From Rossellomorea sp036867415 (lineage in GTDB: Bacteria > Bacillota > Bacilli > Bacillales > Bacillaceae_B), in contig NZ_JBAJHU010000004.1 of assembly GCF_036867415.1 (NCBI RefSeq), forward strand, positions 186,001 to 250,000: a stretch of 64,000 bases of DNA, read 5' to 3'. This document shows positions 1-8,251 of the stretch, in pieces; the stretch's first letter is position 1; each line of letters starts with the position of its first letter. The translations under genes and the position numbers were made by a program. The notes beneath the pieces are model-generated. The model ran no database searches. It saw only the letters and a list, made by a program, of their open reading frames with translations, and was not told the DNA's origin.

Positions 1-985
1 CCACCCCGTTCCTGCCCATCATCCCATAGTTCTTCCACTTTCCCCTCCGATCTTTGACCATGATGACACGGAAATCAATGATGGAATCATTGAATCGCAG
101 ATTAAGAGGCTGCTGGATGATGAACTTACCTTCCCTGAATGTAGCCTGGAGAAATTCCTTTGCATCAACCAAGTCATTGAAGAAATAATCCTTTTTTGTA
201 TCCTCCGCAATATATTGAACCCTCAGCCCCTCTTTATATTTCTCGATCTTCGCTATCTTCTTTCCCTGCATGCCTTTGATGGGCTTGATATAGACCGATC
301 CGAACTGTTCCATCATATATTCCACATCGGCGATTTGTTTGAGCATCTTCGTCTCTGGAAGATAGTCAATCAGCTCTGAAGCATTCTGAAACCAAGAATA
401 CATCTCCCATTTATTGAAAGTGGAGGAATTGAATATACAATTCCCGATTATTTTCTCAAAATGATGATGAAGTTCCTTATTCAATGAAGTCTTCTTAAAG
501 ATTGCCGCAGGGTATGGATAGATTCCCTTGATCCACCTTTTTTCAAAAGGATCATACAGGTAGCCAAATACAAGCTTTTTATCAAAATCGATTCCTTCAT
601 TGGAAAATGCGATGATTGCCCCGTTCACCTTATGATACTTCCTCACATATCTCCCGAGCTTCTGCACCTTTTCCTCCAGCTTTTCAATCTTTTTAGCTGC
701 GACTATCCCAATGATCGGACCTATTTGGATTTCATTATCACGATACACGATTTCGTATGAGGGTATGAGAGGCAGCATCAGCTTATGGATGACATCACCT
801 GACATGATCATCTTTCCGATGCTGATTTTTTTGGAGGGAATGACTTTCACCTCGCATGTCTGAAGACCGAATCTTACCGTCACTTTCGTATTTACAGAGC
901 ATTCGAAACCCTTTATCAATCCCGGATGCACAAGGATGCGATAACCGGTCTCTTCCCCCTTTTTCACCCTGAACCAAGTTTTCAT
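1..985 (-). CDS. YheC/YheD-family ATP-grasp protein, 3' end outside window
   Basis: The reading frame starts at ATG 985 and runs off the left edge, giving about 328 residues without a stop. The visible C-terminal part has the family pattern: a lysine-rich KPIKGMQGKK stretch where the ATP-grasp nucleotide loop lies, then IIQQPL and DFRVIMVKD, the DxR element of the fold. B. subtilis YheC and YheD are endospore coat-associated proteins of this family; their substrate is unknown. A start at 985 is preferred because GAGGTG lies five bases upstream; the ATG at 989 opens a different frame that stops soon after. The gene is divergent from the family member at 1128. The family call is secure, the function is not. 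Confidence 0.85.
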   Translation of the reverse strand, partial: MKTWFRVKKGEETGYRILVHPGLIKGFECSVNTKVTVRFGLQTCEVKVIPSKKISIGKMIMSGDVIHKLMLPLIPSYEIVYRDNEIQIGPIIGIVAAKKIEKLEEKVQKLGRYVRKYHKVNGAIIAFSNEGIDFDKKLVFGYLYDPFEKRWIKGIYPYPAAIFKKTSLNKELHHHFEKIIGNCIFNSSTFNKWEMYSWFQNASELIDYLPETKMLKQIADVEYMMEQFGSVYIKPIKGMQGKKIAKIEKYKEGLRVQYIAEDTKKDYFFNDLVDAKEFLQATFREGKFIIQQPLNLRFNDSIIDFRVIMVKDRRGKWKNYGMMGRNGV

Positions 986-1029
986 TCATTCACCTCATTT
1001 ACTGCAGTTGCCTTTTCACCTTTATATAC

Positions 1030-1047
1030 TATGAACATCCGTTCATA
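1030..1047. promoter_or_regulatory. Palindrome between divergent YheC/D genes
   Basis: TATGAAC-ATCC-GTTCATA is a perfect 7-bp inverted repeat with a 4-base centre, midway between the two divergent YheC/YheD genes. Position and symmetry suit an operator or an overlapping promoter element. The cognate factor is not known. Confidence 0.35.
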
Positions 1048-1127
1048 TATGCCAATTACCAATAACCATTTTCTTATTTTTTAATATAAATAGAAGAGAC
1101 CGAATAAAAGCAGGAGTTGAAGAGAAA

Positions 1128-2201
1128 ATGACACAGGAATATATAGGGGTCATCCTTCCCGATGGCATATTCGACAGGCTGTCAGCAGGTAAGAAACAAA
1201 TAAATGTCCGCGCTTATCAGGCTGCTGCCGACCACTTTGGTCTTACACCCGTCTTCATGAAGCTCTCATGTCTTAAACCTGGTGTAGATCAAGTTCAGGG
1301 TTTCATTAAGAAAGGAAAGGAGTATGGGCTCGAAACAGTCGATATTCCGAAGGTGATCTATACACGCAGTTTCCTAACCAAGAAGCAGAGCCGCTTCCTG
1401 GAAGAAAAAAAGGTCCAATTCTTCAACAAAAAAGGCATTGGCCATAATAAATGGGAGATGCATGAGATCATGAGTGAAGACCCCGAAATAGCACCCTTTC
1501 TCCCGGAAACGGTTCCGGGTACGATTGAAAACCTTTTATTGATGTTGGAGAAGCATAGACAGTTGATCATGAAGCCTGCCAAAGGAAGCCACGGAGGAGG
1601 TATTATGAAGATGACCAAAGATAAAGCCGGCAGGGTCAAACTACGATACCCCATCGCAAGAAGAAAATGGAAGGAAATTCAGTTTAAGGAAGACATCCCC
1701 CCATTGATTACGGAAGCTTTCAAAATGAAGCAGTATATCATCCAGGAAAATATTAAGCTCGCTACCTACAAAAAAAAACCGTTCGATCTCAGGGCCGTCG
1801 TTCAGCGTGATCAAACAGGTGACTGGGTCGTCGCCGGAATCCTGTGCAAGGTATCCCCTTCAAGAAATCAGTTTGTCACAAACATCAGCCAGGGAGGCAG
1901 ATCCCTTGGTTTCGATCAAGTGGTAAAAGAACACCCTTATCTATCCCACAGCAGGGTCCAGGAAGACATTTCAAAGCTCACGTTAAAAATGGCAAAGCAT
2001 CTTGAATCATACACCGATCATATTGCGGATATTGCATTCGATATTGCGCTCGACAAAAAAGGCCGGCCGTACTTCATCGAAAGCAACTTCCGCGGGAGAT
2101 ATGGAAACATCCGCTATAAAGGGAAGCGATTAGAAGAGTGGAAAGCGAAACATTTCAACCCGATCGGCTACGGCAGATTTTTATTGGACCGGCAGACGTG
2201 A
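1128..2201 (+). CDS. YheC/YheD-family ATP-grasp protein
   Basis: This 357-residue protein is of the YheC/YheD spore-coat-associated type. The N-terminal third (residues 1-105) carries the family's leader domain. An ATP-grasp fold follows, with a nucleotide lysine in MKPAKGSHGGGI (about 148-159), the DLRAVVQRD segment (220-228), and FIESNFRG (316-323), whose Glu and Asn are expected Mg-ATP ligands. The ATP-grasp family joins a carboxylate to an amine or thiol, but no substrate is established for YheC/D. The start ATG follows GGAGTTGAAGAGAAA. A strong hairpin lies just after the stop. Expression in the mother cell during sporulation is inferred from the family only. Confidence 0.88.
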   Translation: MTQEYIGVILPDGIFDRLSAGKKQINVRAYQAAADHFGLTPVFMKLSCLKPGVDQVQGFIKKGKEYGLETVDIPKVIYTRSFLTKKQSRFLEEKKVQFFNKKGIGHNKWEMHEIMSEDPEIAPFLPETVPGTIENLLLMLEKHRQLIMKPAKGSHGGGIMKMTKDKAGRVKLRYPIARRKWKEIQFKEDIPPLITEAFKMKQYIIQENIKLATYKKKPFDLRAVVQRDQTGDWVVAGILCKVSPSRNQFVTNISQGGRSLGFDQVVKEHPYLSHSRVQEDISKLTLKMAKHLESYTDHIADIAFDIALDKKGRPYFIESNFRGRYGNIRYKGKRLEEWKAKHFNPIGYGRFLLDRQT

Positions 2202-2218
2202 ACTGTTCATGAACGGAT

Positions 2219-2260
2219 GCACATGCAAAGGGAACCCCATCAGGTTCCCTTTGCATGTGC
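2219..2260. terminator. Perfect 18-bp stem after the YheC/D gene
   Basis: GCACATGCAAAGGGAACC (2219-2236) pairs perfectly with 2243-2260 around a 6-base loop. It lies between convergent genes, so it may stop both transcripts. The following U-tract is poor. Confidence 0.6.
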
Positions 2261-2295
2261 AGTTATATAATTGTGGGGCAACCCTGATTTTCTGC

Positions 2296-2874
2296 CTATA
2301 CACGGTTCCTCTCAGGAAAAAACTCGTTCCATCCGATGACCCTTACTTTTTCCCTCAACAGATAGAAAAGAACTACCAAAGCCAACAGGATCATAATCAG
2401 AATGGGGGGAGAAAATTGTTTGATATATTGGCCGAATACCGTGTAGAAAAAAGCAAGAGGGATATTGGAAATGATGGTGGCACGAACGTAAGGCTTGAAC
2501 TGCGGGTTCTTCTGCATCAAACAAAGATTAAGCAGCTGGTAATGAATGAACGGAATCATACGCAATACCGCTATCTGCCCGGTGGTCAGGTCTGCGCTTT
2601 TCCCGAACCACTTTTCTTTTAACCTCAACAGTCGCTCATAAAAGGATGTGAAACTTTTGATGGCGAAGTAAAAAATGATGGATAAGAGCGTCAATCCAAT
2701 CAGCGAGTACACAGTACCGAGGAGACTGCCGAAAAGGATACCCCCAGCCATACATACCAATGCGACGGGAATAAATAAAAACTGTCTCAGCACATGAAAC
2801 AATATAAACAGAACAGGAGCGATATATCCACTAGCTTCCATGATGGCGAATGCTGCTACTAATCGGTCGTCCAT
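2296..2874 (-). CDS. ytxB: TVP38/TMEM64 (SNARE-associated/DedA-like) membrane protein
   Basis: This 192-residue polytopic membrane protein is of the TVP38/TMEM64 type. Hydrophobic segments lie at about 15-35, 36-70, 130-150 and 155-172. The FIPVALVCMAGGILFG stretch near residues 33-48 is the conserved re-entrant loop of the superfamily, whose members are linked to lipid scrambling or transport across the cytoplasmic membrane. B. subtilis YtxB is the likely counterpart. A promoter (TTGTCA-18-TATAAA) and AAGGAGGT precede the gene; the ATG lies 11 bases from GGAGGT, rather far. Function in Bacillus is not established; the symbol is by family and neighbourhood. Confidence 0.75.
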   Translation of the reverse strand: MDDRLVAAFAIMEASGYIAPVLFILFHVLRQFLFIPVALVCMAGGILFGSLLGTVYSLIGLTLLSIIFYFAIKSFTSFYERLLRLKEKWFGKSADLTTGQIAVLRMIPFIHYQLLNLCLMQKNPQFKPYVRATIISNIPLAFFYTVFGQYIKQFSPPILIMILLALVVLFYLLREKVRVIGWNEFFPERNRV

Positions 2875-2915
2875 AGCTAATGCAGACCTCCTTCTGTTGC
2901 CTTTACTCTCTACAG

Positions 2916-2945
2916 TTTATACATTCTGTCTACACTGTATGACAA
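2916..2945 (-). promoter_or_regulatory. SigA-type promoter for the TVP38 gene
   Basis: On the minus strand, -35 TTGTCA (2945-2940) and -10 TATAAA (2921-2916) are separated by 18 bases, about 40 bases before the start codon. Confidence 0.6.
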
Positions 2946-3031
2946 AATGGGAATAATTATGGTTCTCCGGGGTTTGTCCGCATTAAGGGATGACACGGGA
3001 GCCGCACCTGTAAAGCAGCCTTGCTGAATCT

Positions 3032-3310
3032 TTATAAATGTTGGATCATCCAAATGAACAGAACACTGTGAACAATGACGAGGAATGGAAATCCCATTGC
3101 AAATAATCTGTGCTTCGTCTTATGTCTGTATACCTTCATGGCGATATACGAGCCGATGCTTCCCCCGATGATGGCAGCGGTCCATAACGTACGCTCTTTG
3201 ATCCTGTACTCTTGCCGCTGTGCTTTCTTCTTATCGCTTCTCATCAGGCTGAAACCGATAATATTGATGATCAGGACATAAACATACACTACGTTCATAA
3301 ATGATTCCAT
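3032..3310 (-). CDS. ysdA: DUF1294 small membrane protein YsdA
   Basis: This 92-residue protein has a first membrane span at about 5-21, then a basic stretch (SDKKKAQRQEYRIKERTL) typical of DUF1294. Two further hydrophobic segments follow (43-60 and 70-90), with GGSIGSYIAMKVYRHKTKH between them. It sits downstream of infC-rpmI-rplT, as ysdA does in B. subtilis. No biochemical role is known for the family. The start at 3310 follows GAAGGG at good distance; an internal Met at residue 5 is an alternative. Confidence 0.85.
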   Translation of the reverse strand: MESFMNVVYVYVLIINIIGFSLMRSDKKKAQRQEYRIKERTLWTAAIIGGSIGSYIAMKVYRHKTKHRLFAMGFPFLVIVHSVLFIWMIQHL

Positions 3311-3350
3311 GTCGAACCCTTCTTTCCATATAGTCAGGACTGGTTATAAA

Positions 3351-3380
3351 GAAAGGACTGACCCAAAAGGCCAGTCCTTC
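3351..3380 (-). terminator. Terminator of infC-rpmI-rplT
   Basis: Downstream of rplT on the minus strand, a stem built on AAGGACTG/CAGTCCTT is followed by TTTCTTT, separating the ribosomal operon from ysdA. Confidence 0.75.
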
Positions 3381-3406
3381 TATCTGTTTGCACGTGGCAA
3401 AAGATA

Positions 3407-3766
3407 TTATTTATTAAGTTGAGCTTTAGCTGCTTCAGCTAATTGGTTGAATGCTTTTTCGTCAGCAATCGCAAGCTCAGCAAGCATCTTACGGTTAACT
3501 TCGATACCAGCAAGCTTTAATCCGTGCATTAAACGGCTGTAAGAAAGACCGTTCATACGTGCTGCCGCATTGATACGAGTGATCCATAACTTACGGAAGT
3601 CACGTTTCTTTTGGCGACGGTCACGATAAGCATACATGTATGATTTCATGACTTGTTGATTTGCTACTTTATATAAAGTATGTTTGGAACCGAAATAACC
3701 TTTGGCTAATTTAAGAACTTTTTTACGACGTCTGCGTGTTACTGTTCCGCCTTTTACGCGTGGCAT
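3407..3766 (-). CDS. rplT: 50S ribosomal protein L20
   Basis: This 119-residue protein matches L20 throughout: MPRVKGG start, the highly basic N-terminal helix (RRRRKKVLKLAKGYFGSKH), and the globular C-terminal half with YSRLMHGLKLAGIEVNRKMLAELA. L20 binds 23S rRNA early in 50S assembly. In Bacillus it also represses its own operon by binding the infC leader, and such a leader is present here. It is the last gene of infC-rpmI-rplT, 28 bases after rpmI, with an AGGAGGGAATT site before the ATG. Confidence 0.98.
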   Translation of the reverse strand: MPRVKGGTVTRRRRKKVLKLAKGYFGSKHTLYKVANQQVMKSYMYAYRDRRQKKRDFRKLWITRINAAARMNGLSYSRLMHGLKLAGIEVNRKMLAELAIADEKAFNQLAEAAKAQLNK

Positions 3767-3794
3767 AATAATTCCCTCCTGTTTCTATTACTTC

Positions 3795-3995
3795 TTATTT
3801 TAGGTTGTCAAGCATATGACGAATGCGTTTGAAATCTCCTTTAGAGACAACAGCCGCTTTACGTAGTTTACGTTTTGCTTTAGTAGATTTGTTTGCGAAT
3901 AAATGGCTTGTGTAAGCGTGTGAACGTTTCAGTTTACCAGAACCTGTTTTCTTAAAACGCTTAGCTGAGCCGCGGTGAGTTTTCATTTTTGGCAT
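3795..3995 (-). CDS. rpmI: 50S ribosomal protein L35
   Basis: This 66-residue basic protein starts MPKMKTHRGSAKRFKKTGSG and ends KGDFKRIRHMLDNLK, the full L35 sequence. The start at 3995 is chosen because it gives the family length and follows a GAGGAAAAGCT ribosome site; an upstream in-frame extension to 4085 overlaps the end of infC and is not family sequence. It is a structural component of the 50S subunit, cotranscribed between infC and rplT. Confidence 0.98.
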   Translation of the reverse strand: MPKMKTHRGSAKRFKKTGSGKLKRSHAYTSHLFANKSTKAKRKLRKAAVVSKGDFKRIRHMLDNLK

Positions 3996-4017
3996 GAGCT
4001 TTTCCTCCTCGGGTCCT

Positions 4018-4536
4018 TTATTTTTCGTTAACTGGTGCCAGCACCAGGAACATGCTGCGACCATCCATTTTCGGTTTTGATTCAACGGTTGCTACATCTT
4101 TACACTCATCAGAGAAGCGATCCAGAACACGTTGACCAATTTCTTTGTGCGTAATCGCACGACCTTTAAATCGGATTGACGCTTTAACTTTGTCTCCTTT
4201 TTCAAGGAACTTGCGTGCGTTGCGAAGCTTGGTATTGAAATCATGCTCATCAATCGTAGGGCTTAAGCGCACCTCTTTAAGGTTGATGATCTTTTGATTT
4301 TTACGCGCTTCTTTTTCTTTCTTTTGCTGTTCAAATTTAAACTTTCCGTAGTCCATGATACGGGCAACGGGTGGTTTGGCATTTGGAGCAACAAGAACAA
4401 GATCAAGATTTACACGTTCAGCGATTTCAAGGGCTTCATTCTTGGATTTGATTCCAAGCTGCTCGCCATTTTGATCGATAAGACGTACTTCACGGGCACG
4501 AATGGTTTCGTTTAAGATCATGTCTTTGCTAATAAT
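4018..4536 (-). CDS. infC: Translation initiation factor IF-3 (ATT start)
   Basis: IF-3, 172 residues, binds the 30S subunit, prevents premature 50S joining and checks the start codon. Visible family sequence includes IRAREVRLIDQNGEQLGI near the N-terminus, PPVARIMDYGKF, the lysine-rich linker helix (EQQKKEKEARKNQKII) and the C-terminal rRNA-binding domain with DKVKASIRFKGRAITHKEIG. No ATG has a suitable ribosome site: the first ATG (4521) is about 21 bases from GGAGGTG. The ATT at 4536, six bases from GGAGG, yields the conserved MISKD start. An AUU start is the known device by which IF-3 limits its own synthesis. First gene of infC-rpmI-rplT. Confidence 0.96.
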   Translation of the reverse strand: MISKDMILNETIRAREVRLIDQNGEQLGIKSKNEALEIAERVNLDLVLVAPNAKPPVARIMDYGKFKFEQQKKEKEARKNQKIINLKEVRLSPTIDEHDFNTKLRNARKFLEKGDKVKASIRFKGRAITHKEIGQRVLDRFSDECKDVATVESKPKMDGRSMFLVLAPVNEK

Positions 4537-4795
4537 TAGCCACCTCCAAGGTTTATTAAAAGAATACAACGGCTTTGGTCTCAGGCACCCGCACGTTTTT
4601 GTCTGCACAAAAAAAAGATGCGGGTGTCGAAACACCCGCATCTGATTATAAAAGCATCTATAAAAAGCTTTAATAGTCAATATCATACCTGGCAACTGCT
4701 CTTTAAAAGCGTCATTCAGGTGAGAAGCGGGTAGCTTCTGCTTGTACCAAACTGTATTCAATTCACCTTAGCTACTATATCACATGACATATTTG
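4537..4795 (-). ncRNA. L20-type leader with transcription attenuator upstream of infC
   Basis: The infC transcript has a leader of about 230 bases. At 4643-4609 (minus strand) it holds a strong intrinsic terminator: a 12-bp perfect stem starting AGATGCGGGTGT, a short loop, and eight U. A terminator between promoter and first gene means attenuation. In B. subtilis the equivalent leader is bound by L20, which favours termination. An alternative antiterminator pairing upstream (4645-4760) is expected but I have not folded it. Confidence 0.8.
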
Positions 4796-4802
4796 ATGTC
4801 AA
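4774..4802 (-). promoter_or_regulatory. SigA promoter of infC-rpmI-rplT
   Basis: Perfect -35 TTGACA (4802-4797), 17-base spacer and -10 TATAGT (4779-4774) on the minus strand; transcription would start near 4767. Confidence 0.8.
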
Positions 4803-4889
4803 ACAATCGTTCTAATGTCACAACGTTTCTTATAATAGCAGACATCCCTCTTTCGCGCAATAGTTTTTTTGAAATGACTATTCTTCCCA

Positions 4890-4916
4890 AAAAGAGCGGA
4901 CCTGCAGCCAGGTCCG
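4890..4916 (-). terminator. thrS terminator
   Basis: Stem CGGACCTG/CAGGTCCG with a 4-base loop, then GCTCTTTTT on the minus strand, just after the thrS stop. Confidence 0.8.
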
Positions 4917-4931
4917 TCCTTCAAGTATCTC

Positions 4932-6863
4932 TTATCGTCTTGCTTCTTTTACAATCTTTTCAACGAAGTGATCCAGAGAAATCGTCTCGGACTTCTGTTC
5001 GCCGTATTTACGTACGTTCACTGCGCGGTCTGCAATTTCGTTATCGCCAAGTACAAGCATGTAAGGTACTTTGCTCATTTGAGCTTCACGAATCTTGTAA
5101 CCCATCTTTTCGTTGCGGTCATCGATTTCGACGCGAAGACCTTCTGCCTGAAGCTTTTCCTTCACTTCTTTTGCATAGTCGAAGTGGACATCAGGGGATA
5201 CCGGGATCAGCTGAACCTGTACCGGTGCAAGCCAAGTCGGGAATGCCCCTTTGTATTCTTCGATCAGGAAAGCAACGAAGCGTTCCATTGTCGATACGAC
5301 ACCGCGGTGGATAACGACTGGACGATGCTGCTTCCCGTCTTCCCCTACGTAGGAAAGATCAAAACGTTCAGGCAGCAGGAAGTCAAGCTGGACAGTGGAT
5401 AATGTCTCCTCTTTTCCAAGAGCAGTCTTCACCTGCACATCAAGCTTAGGACCGTAGAATGCCGCTTCGCCTTCTGCTTCAAAATACTCAAGGTCAAGCT
5501 CATCCATCGCTTCCTTGATCATTCCCTGTGCACGGTTCCACATTTCATCATCGTCGAAGTACTTCTCAGTGTCTTCAGGGTCACGGTACGATAATCGGAA
5601 GGAATAATCATCAAGATCAAAGTCTTTATATACTTCCTGAACCAGGCGGACGACACGCTTGAACTCCTCTTTGATTTGATCAGGACGCACGAAGATATGA
5701 GCATCGTTCAATGTCATTCCACGTACACGCTGGAGTCCGGAGAGGGCACCTGAAAGTTCGTAACGATGCATCAAACCAAGCTCTGCAATCCGAATCGGAA
5801 GTTCCCGGTAGCTGTGTATGTCATTTTTATAAATCATCATATGATGCGGGCAGTTCATCGGGCGGAGAACCAGGTCTTCGTTATCCATTTCCATGACAGG
5901 GAACATGTTTTCCTGATAATGATCCCAGTGACCGCTTGTCTTGTACAGCTCGACACTTCCCATTACCGGAGTATAGACGTGATCGTAGCCTAGGCGTTCT
6001 TCCTTATCGACGATGTAACGCTCGATGATGCGGCGGATCGTGGCACCTTTAGGCAGCCACATTGGAAGTCCCTGACCTACTTTTTGCGAATTCATGAACA
6101 GATTCAGTTCTTTACCGATTTTACGATGATCGCGTTCCTTCGCTTCTTCCAAGAGACGAAGATGCTCATCAAGATCGGCTTTTTTGAAGAAAGCAGTCCC
6201 ATAAATGCGCTGAAGCATTTTATTGTCACTGTTACCGCGCCAGTAGGCACCGGCGATGCTCAACAATTTGAATTCCTTGATTTTATTTGTGGACGGGATA
6301 TGGATTCCGCGGCAAAGGTCAAAGAATTCACCCTGTTCATAAATGGAAACCTGCTCTCCTTCAGGAATTGCTTCAAGCAGCTCCAGCTTGTATTCATCCC
6401 CGACTTCTTCATAGATCTTCTGAGCTTCGTCACGGCTTACAACTTTACGGATTACTTCAAGGTTTTCACCTGTGAGCTTCTTCATCTCTTTTTCGATAAG
6501 AGGAAGATCTTCAGGAGTAAACGTATGCTCGGAGTCGATATCATAGTAGAATCCGCCTTCGATCACAGGACCGATCCCAAGCTTCGTGTTCGGATACAGT
6601 CGTTTGATCGCCTGCGCCATCAGGTGAGCCGTGCTGTGGCGAAGGATTTCCAATGCTTCTTCGCTGTCCGGCATGATGATTTCAATCTTTCCGTCCTCCA
6701 TGATTCCAGTACGCAGATCGATCAGTTGATCATTTATTTTACCTGCAATCGCTTTTTTCTTAAGACCCGGGCTGATGGATGCAGCGATGTCTTCAGTGCT
6801 GGTCCCCTTGTGAAACTCCTTCACATTTCCATCCGGGAACGTCATTTTGATCTGTTCAGACAT
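4932..6863 (-). CDS. thrS: Threonyl-tRNA synthetase
   Basis: ThrRS, 643 residues, charges tRNA-Thr and hydrolyses mischarged Ser-tRNA-Thr. Domains in order: TGS (1-63), editing domain with the metal-site HxxxH in RHSTAH (His76, His80), class II catalytic core with RPMNCPHHM (zinc Cys), motif 2 around HRYELSGALSGLQRVRG and motif 3 in VIHRGVVSTMERF, then the anticodon-binding domain (about 540-643). Length is that of Bacillus ThrS. GGAGTGAATTCAA precedes the ATG. A T-box leader precedes it, so expression should rise when tRNA-Thr is uncharged. Confidence 0.98.
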   Translation of the reverse strand: MSEQIKMTFPDGNVKEFHKGTSTEDIAASISPGLKKKAIAGKINDQLIDLRTGIMEDGKIEIIMPDSEEALEILRHSTAHLMAQAIKRLYPNTKLGIGPVIEGGFYYDIDSEHTFTPEDLPLIEKEMKKLTGENLEVIRKVVSRDEAQKIYEEVGDEYKLELLEAIPEGEQVSIYEQGEFFDLCRGIHIPSTNKIKEFKLLSIAGAYWRGNSDNKMLQRIYGTAFFKKADLDEHLRLLEEAKERDHRKIGKELNLFMNSQKVGQGLPMWLPKGATIRRIIERYIVDKEERLGYDHVYTPVMGSVELYKTSGHWDHYQENMFPVMEMDNEDLVLRPMNCPHHMMIYKNDIHSYRELPIRIAELGLMHRYELSGALSGLQRVRGMTLNDAHIFVRPDQIKEEFKRVVRLVQEVYKDFDLDDYSFRLSYRDPEDTEKYFDDDEMWNRAQGMIKEAMDELDLEYFEAEGEAAFYGPKLDVQVKTALGKEETLSTVQLDFLLPERFDLSYVGEDGKQHRPVVIHRGVVSTMERFVAFLIEEYKGAFPTWLAPVQVQLIPVSPDVHFDYAKEVKEKLQAEGLRVEIDDRNEKMGYKIREAQMSKVPYMLVLGDNEIADRAVNVRKYGEQKSETISLDHFVEKIVKEARR

Positions 6864-6889
6864 TTGAATTCACTCCTTAGAATTTATCA

Positions 6890-7195
6890 GGGTAAAAAAA
6901 TAAAAAACCCCGCCCCTTCATAATTGAAGGGACGAGGTTAATCGATATACTCGTGGTTCCACCCAACTTCTCATTAGATGCGTTGAAAAATTGCAAAAAA
7001 TGACTTCATTGAAAACGAATAACGACATTTAGCCGTCAATCCATAATGAGGCACGAATGCCATTTCCGGATTGAAGTTCAGAGGTGGTAAATATTCTGTC
7101 GTATTAGGAAGCTTGCAGCCCCGGCTTCCCTCTCTGTGAATCGAATAGGAATATTATTGTCCTCTTCATAACCTTTACCTTATAGACTTATTATG
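6890..7195 (-). ncRNA. T-box riboswitch, threonine type
   Basis: The T-box signature TGGGTGGAACCACGAG lies at 6965-6950 on the minus strand. It is followed by a 15-bp terminator stem (6939-6906) and a run of U before thrS. Uncharged tRNA acceptor ends pair in the T-box and favour the antiterminator. In the stem I region, TTTACCACCTC (7091-7081) offers an ACC threonine codon at 7088-7086 (or 7085-7083) as specifier; which one lies in the specifier loop is inference. Confidence 0.92.
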
Positions 7196-7200
7196 TAGGT

Positions 7201-7229
7201 ATTATAATCGGTTATGCAGTCAAAAGCAA
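7201..7229 (-). promoter_or_regulatory. SigA promoter of the T-box-thrS transcript
   Basis: -35 TTGCTT (7229-7224), 17-base spacer, -10 TATAAT (7206-7201) on the minus strand, just before the T-box leader. Confidence 0.75.
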
Positions 7230-7253
7230 GGGCCAAAGGTAAAATTACACTTC

Positions 7254-8120
7254 CTATTCATTTGCCATATCAATCGATGAATAAAGGAGCGGTTCAGGAA
7301 AATAATGCAAGGGAAGCAGGTCGATCCGTTCCTCAAAAATATTCTGTAATGTCCGTATCAGATTATTCTCGCTGCTGCCGTAGACGTATATTTTTTCAGG
7401 AGCGAGGGACAGAAGCGGTGCAATCGTGTAAGAATCCACATAAAGAGGATGATTCGTCAAAAGCCGCTTGTCGATGAGCTTCGTAAGTTCTTTCCTTGAA
7501 ACTTCCTTCATATTTTCATCAAAGAATCGAAATCCGAATCCAGTAGAGAAAAGATGGATTGTATCGAGTTTCTTCTCCCTTGAAGCTAAATATTCCCTGA
7601 GCATGTGGATGAACATTTGATATTCCTGTTCCATTTTGTATTCATCGATTGCAAGTTCCACCATTTCCGTTATCCGGAGCTGCAGCTTTTTCAGCCTGAA
7701 TGTACTGAATGAATCAAATGAAACAGGTATGCTGCCAACGAACACCCGATCCAGGCTTTCCCTTACAAATAAAGGTTCATTCCATTCTTCCAGCATTTGA
7801 TCCAGTTCAGGCCGTTCCCCCATTCTCATATCCGAGACGATTTCCAGAATCTGTTCAATTTCAGAGATATCTTCATAGAAAAATTGATTCCTTAGAATGT
7901 CTTCCGCCCAATCGATACACTTGTCACAGAGAATAAAGTCTATTGTTCCTTTCATCAGGCGGTCCATTCCGTTAGTCGGAGCCGAAACATCTATAGTAAG
8001 GTTATAATGTGTTTTATTTTGAAAAAGCGTTTCATGAAACCATGATGTCAAATCATGCTTGGTCAGGCATTGTTGAAGCTTTAATGCATCATTTTTCTGT
8101 CTGAAAATGAATTCAATCAA
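7254..8120 (-). CDS. ytxC: Putative sporulation protein YtxC
   Basis: This 288-residue soluble protein fits YtxC by content and by position between dnaI and thrS. YtxC-like proteins are named for sporulation-linked expression but have no known activity. I choose the TTG at 8120 because AGGAGGGGAG lies nine bases upstream and the length then matches B. subtilis YtxC closely; an in-frame start at 8210 lacks a good ribosome site. Visible features are predominantly helical charged sequence and DFILCDKCIDWAEDIL around residue 65, with two Cys. No catalytic motif is recognised. Confidence 0.85.
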   Translation of the reverse strand: MIEFIFRQKNDALKLQQCLTKHDLTSWFHETLFQNKTHYNLTIDVSAPTNGMDRLMKGTIDFILCDKCIDWAEDILRNQFFYEDISEIEQILEIVSDMRMGERPELDQMLEEWNEPLFVRESLDRVFVGSIPVSFDSFSTFRLKKLQLRITEMVELAIDEYKMEQEYQMFIHMLREYLASREKKLDTIHLFSTGFGFRFFDENMKEVSRKELTKLIDKRLLTNHPLYVDSYTIAPLLSLAPEKIYVYGSSENNLIRTLQNIFEERIDLLPLHYFPEPLLYSSIDMANE

Positions 8121-8209
8121 ACTTTCTCCCCTCCTAAAAAGCCGAAATCCCTGCTTTATATATATGGGGAGCTTGTATGAATTAGAAGTTTGTTTGTGAA
8201 TTAATTGCA

Positions 8210-8243
8210 TAAAAAAGAAAAGGCAGCCGCACCTTTTCTTTTT
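8210..8243 (-). terminator. Terminator after dnaI
   Basis: AAAGAAAAGG/CCTTTTCTTT stem with U-rich tail on the minus strand, just after the dnaI stop and before ytxC. Confidence 0.7.
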
Positions 8244-8251
8244 TATCCGAT

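Noticed and set aside
4018..4761. infC extended to 247 residues
   Set aside because: The extension reads through the leader terminator and lacks a ribosome site; ATT at 4536 fits the family.
6084..6923. 279-codon plus-strand frame opposite thrS
   Set aside because: Shadow of the thrS coding sequence; thrS has all expected motifs.
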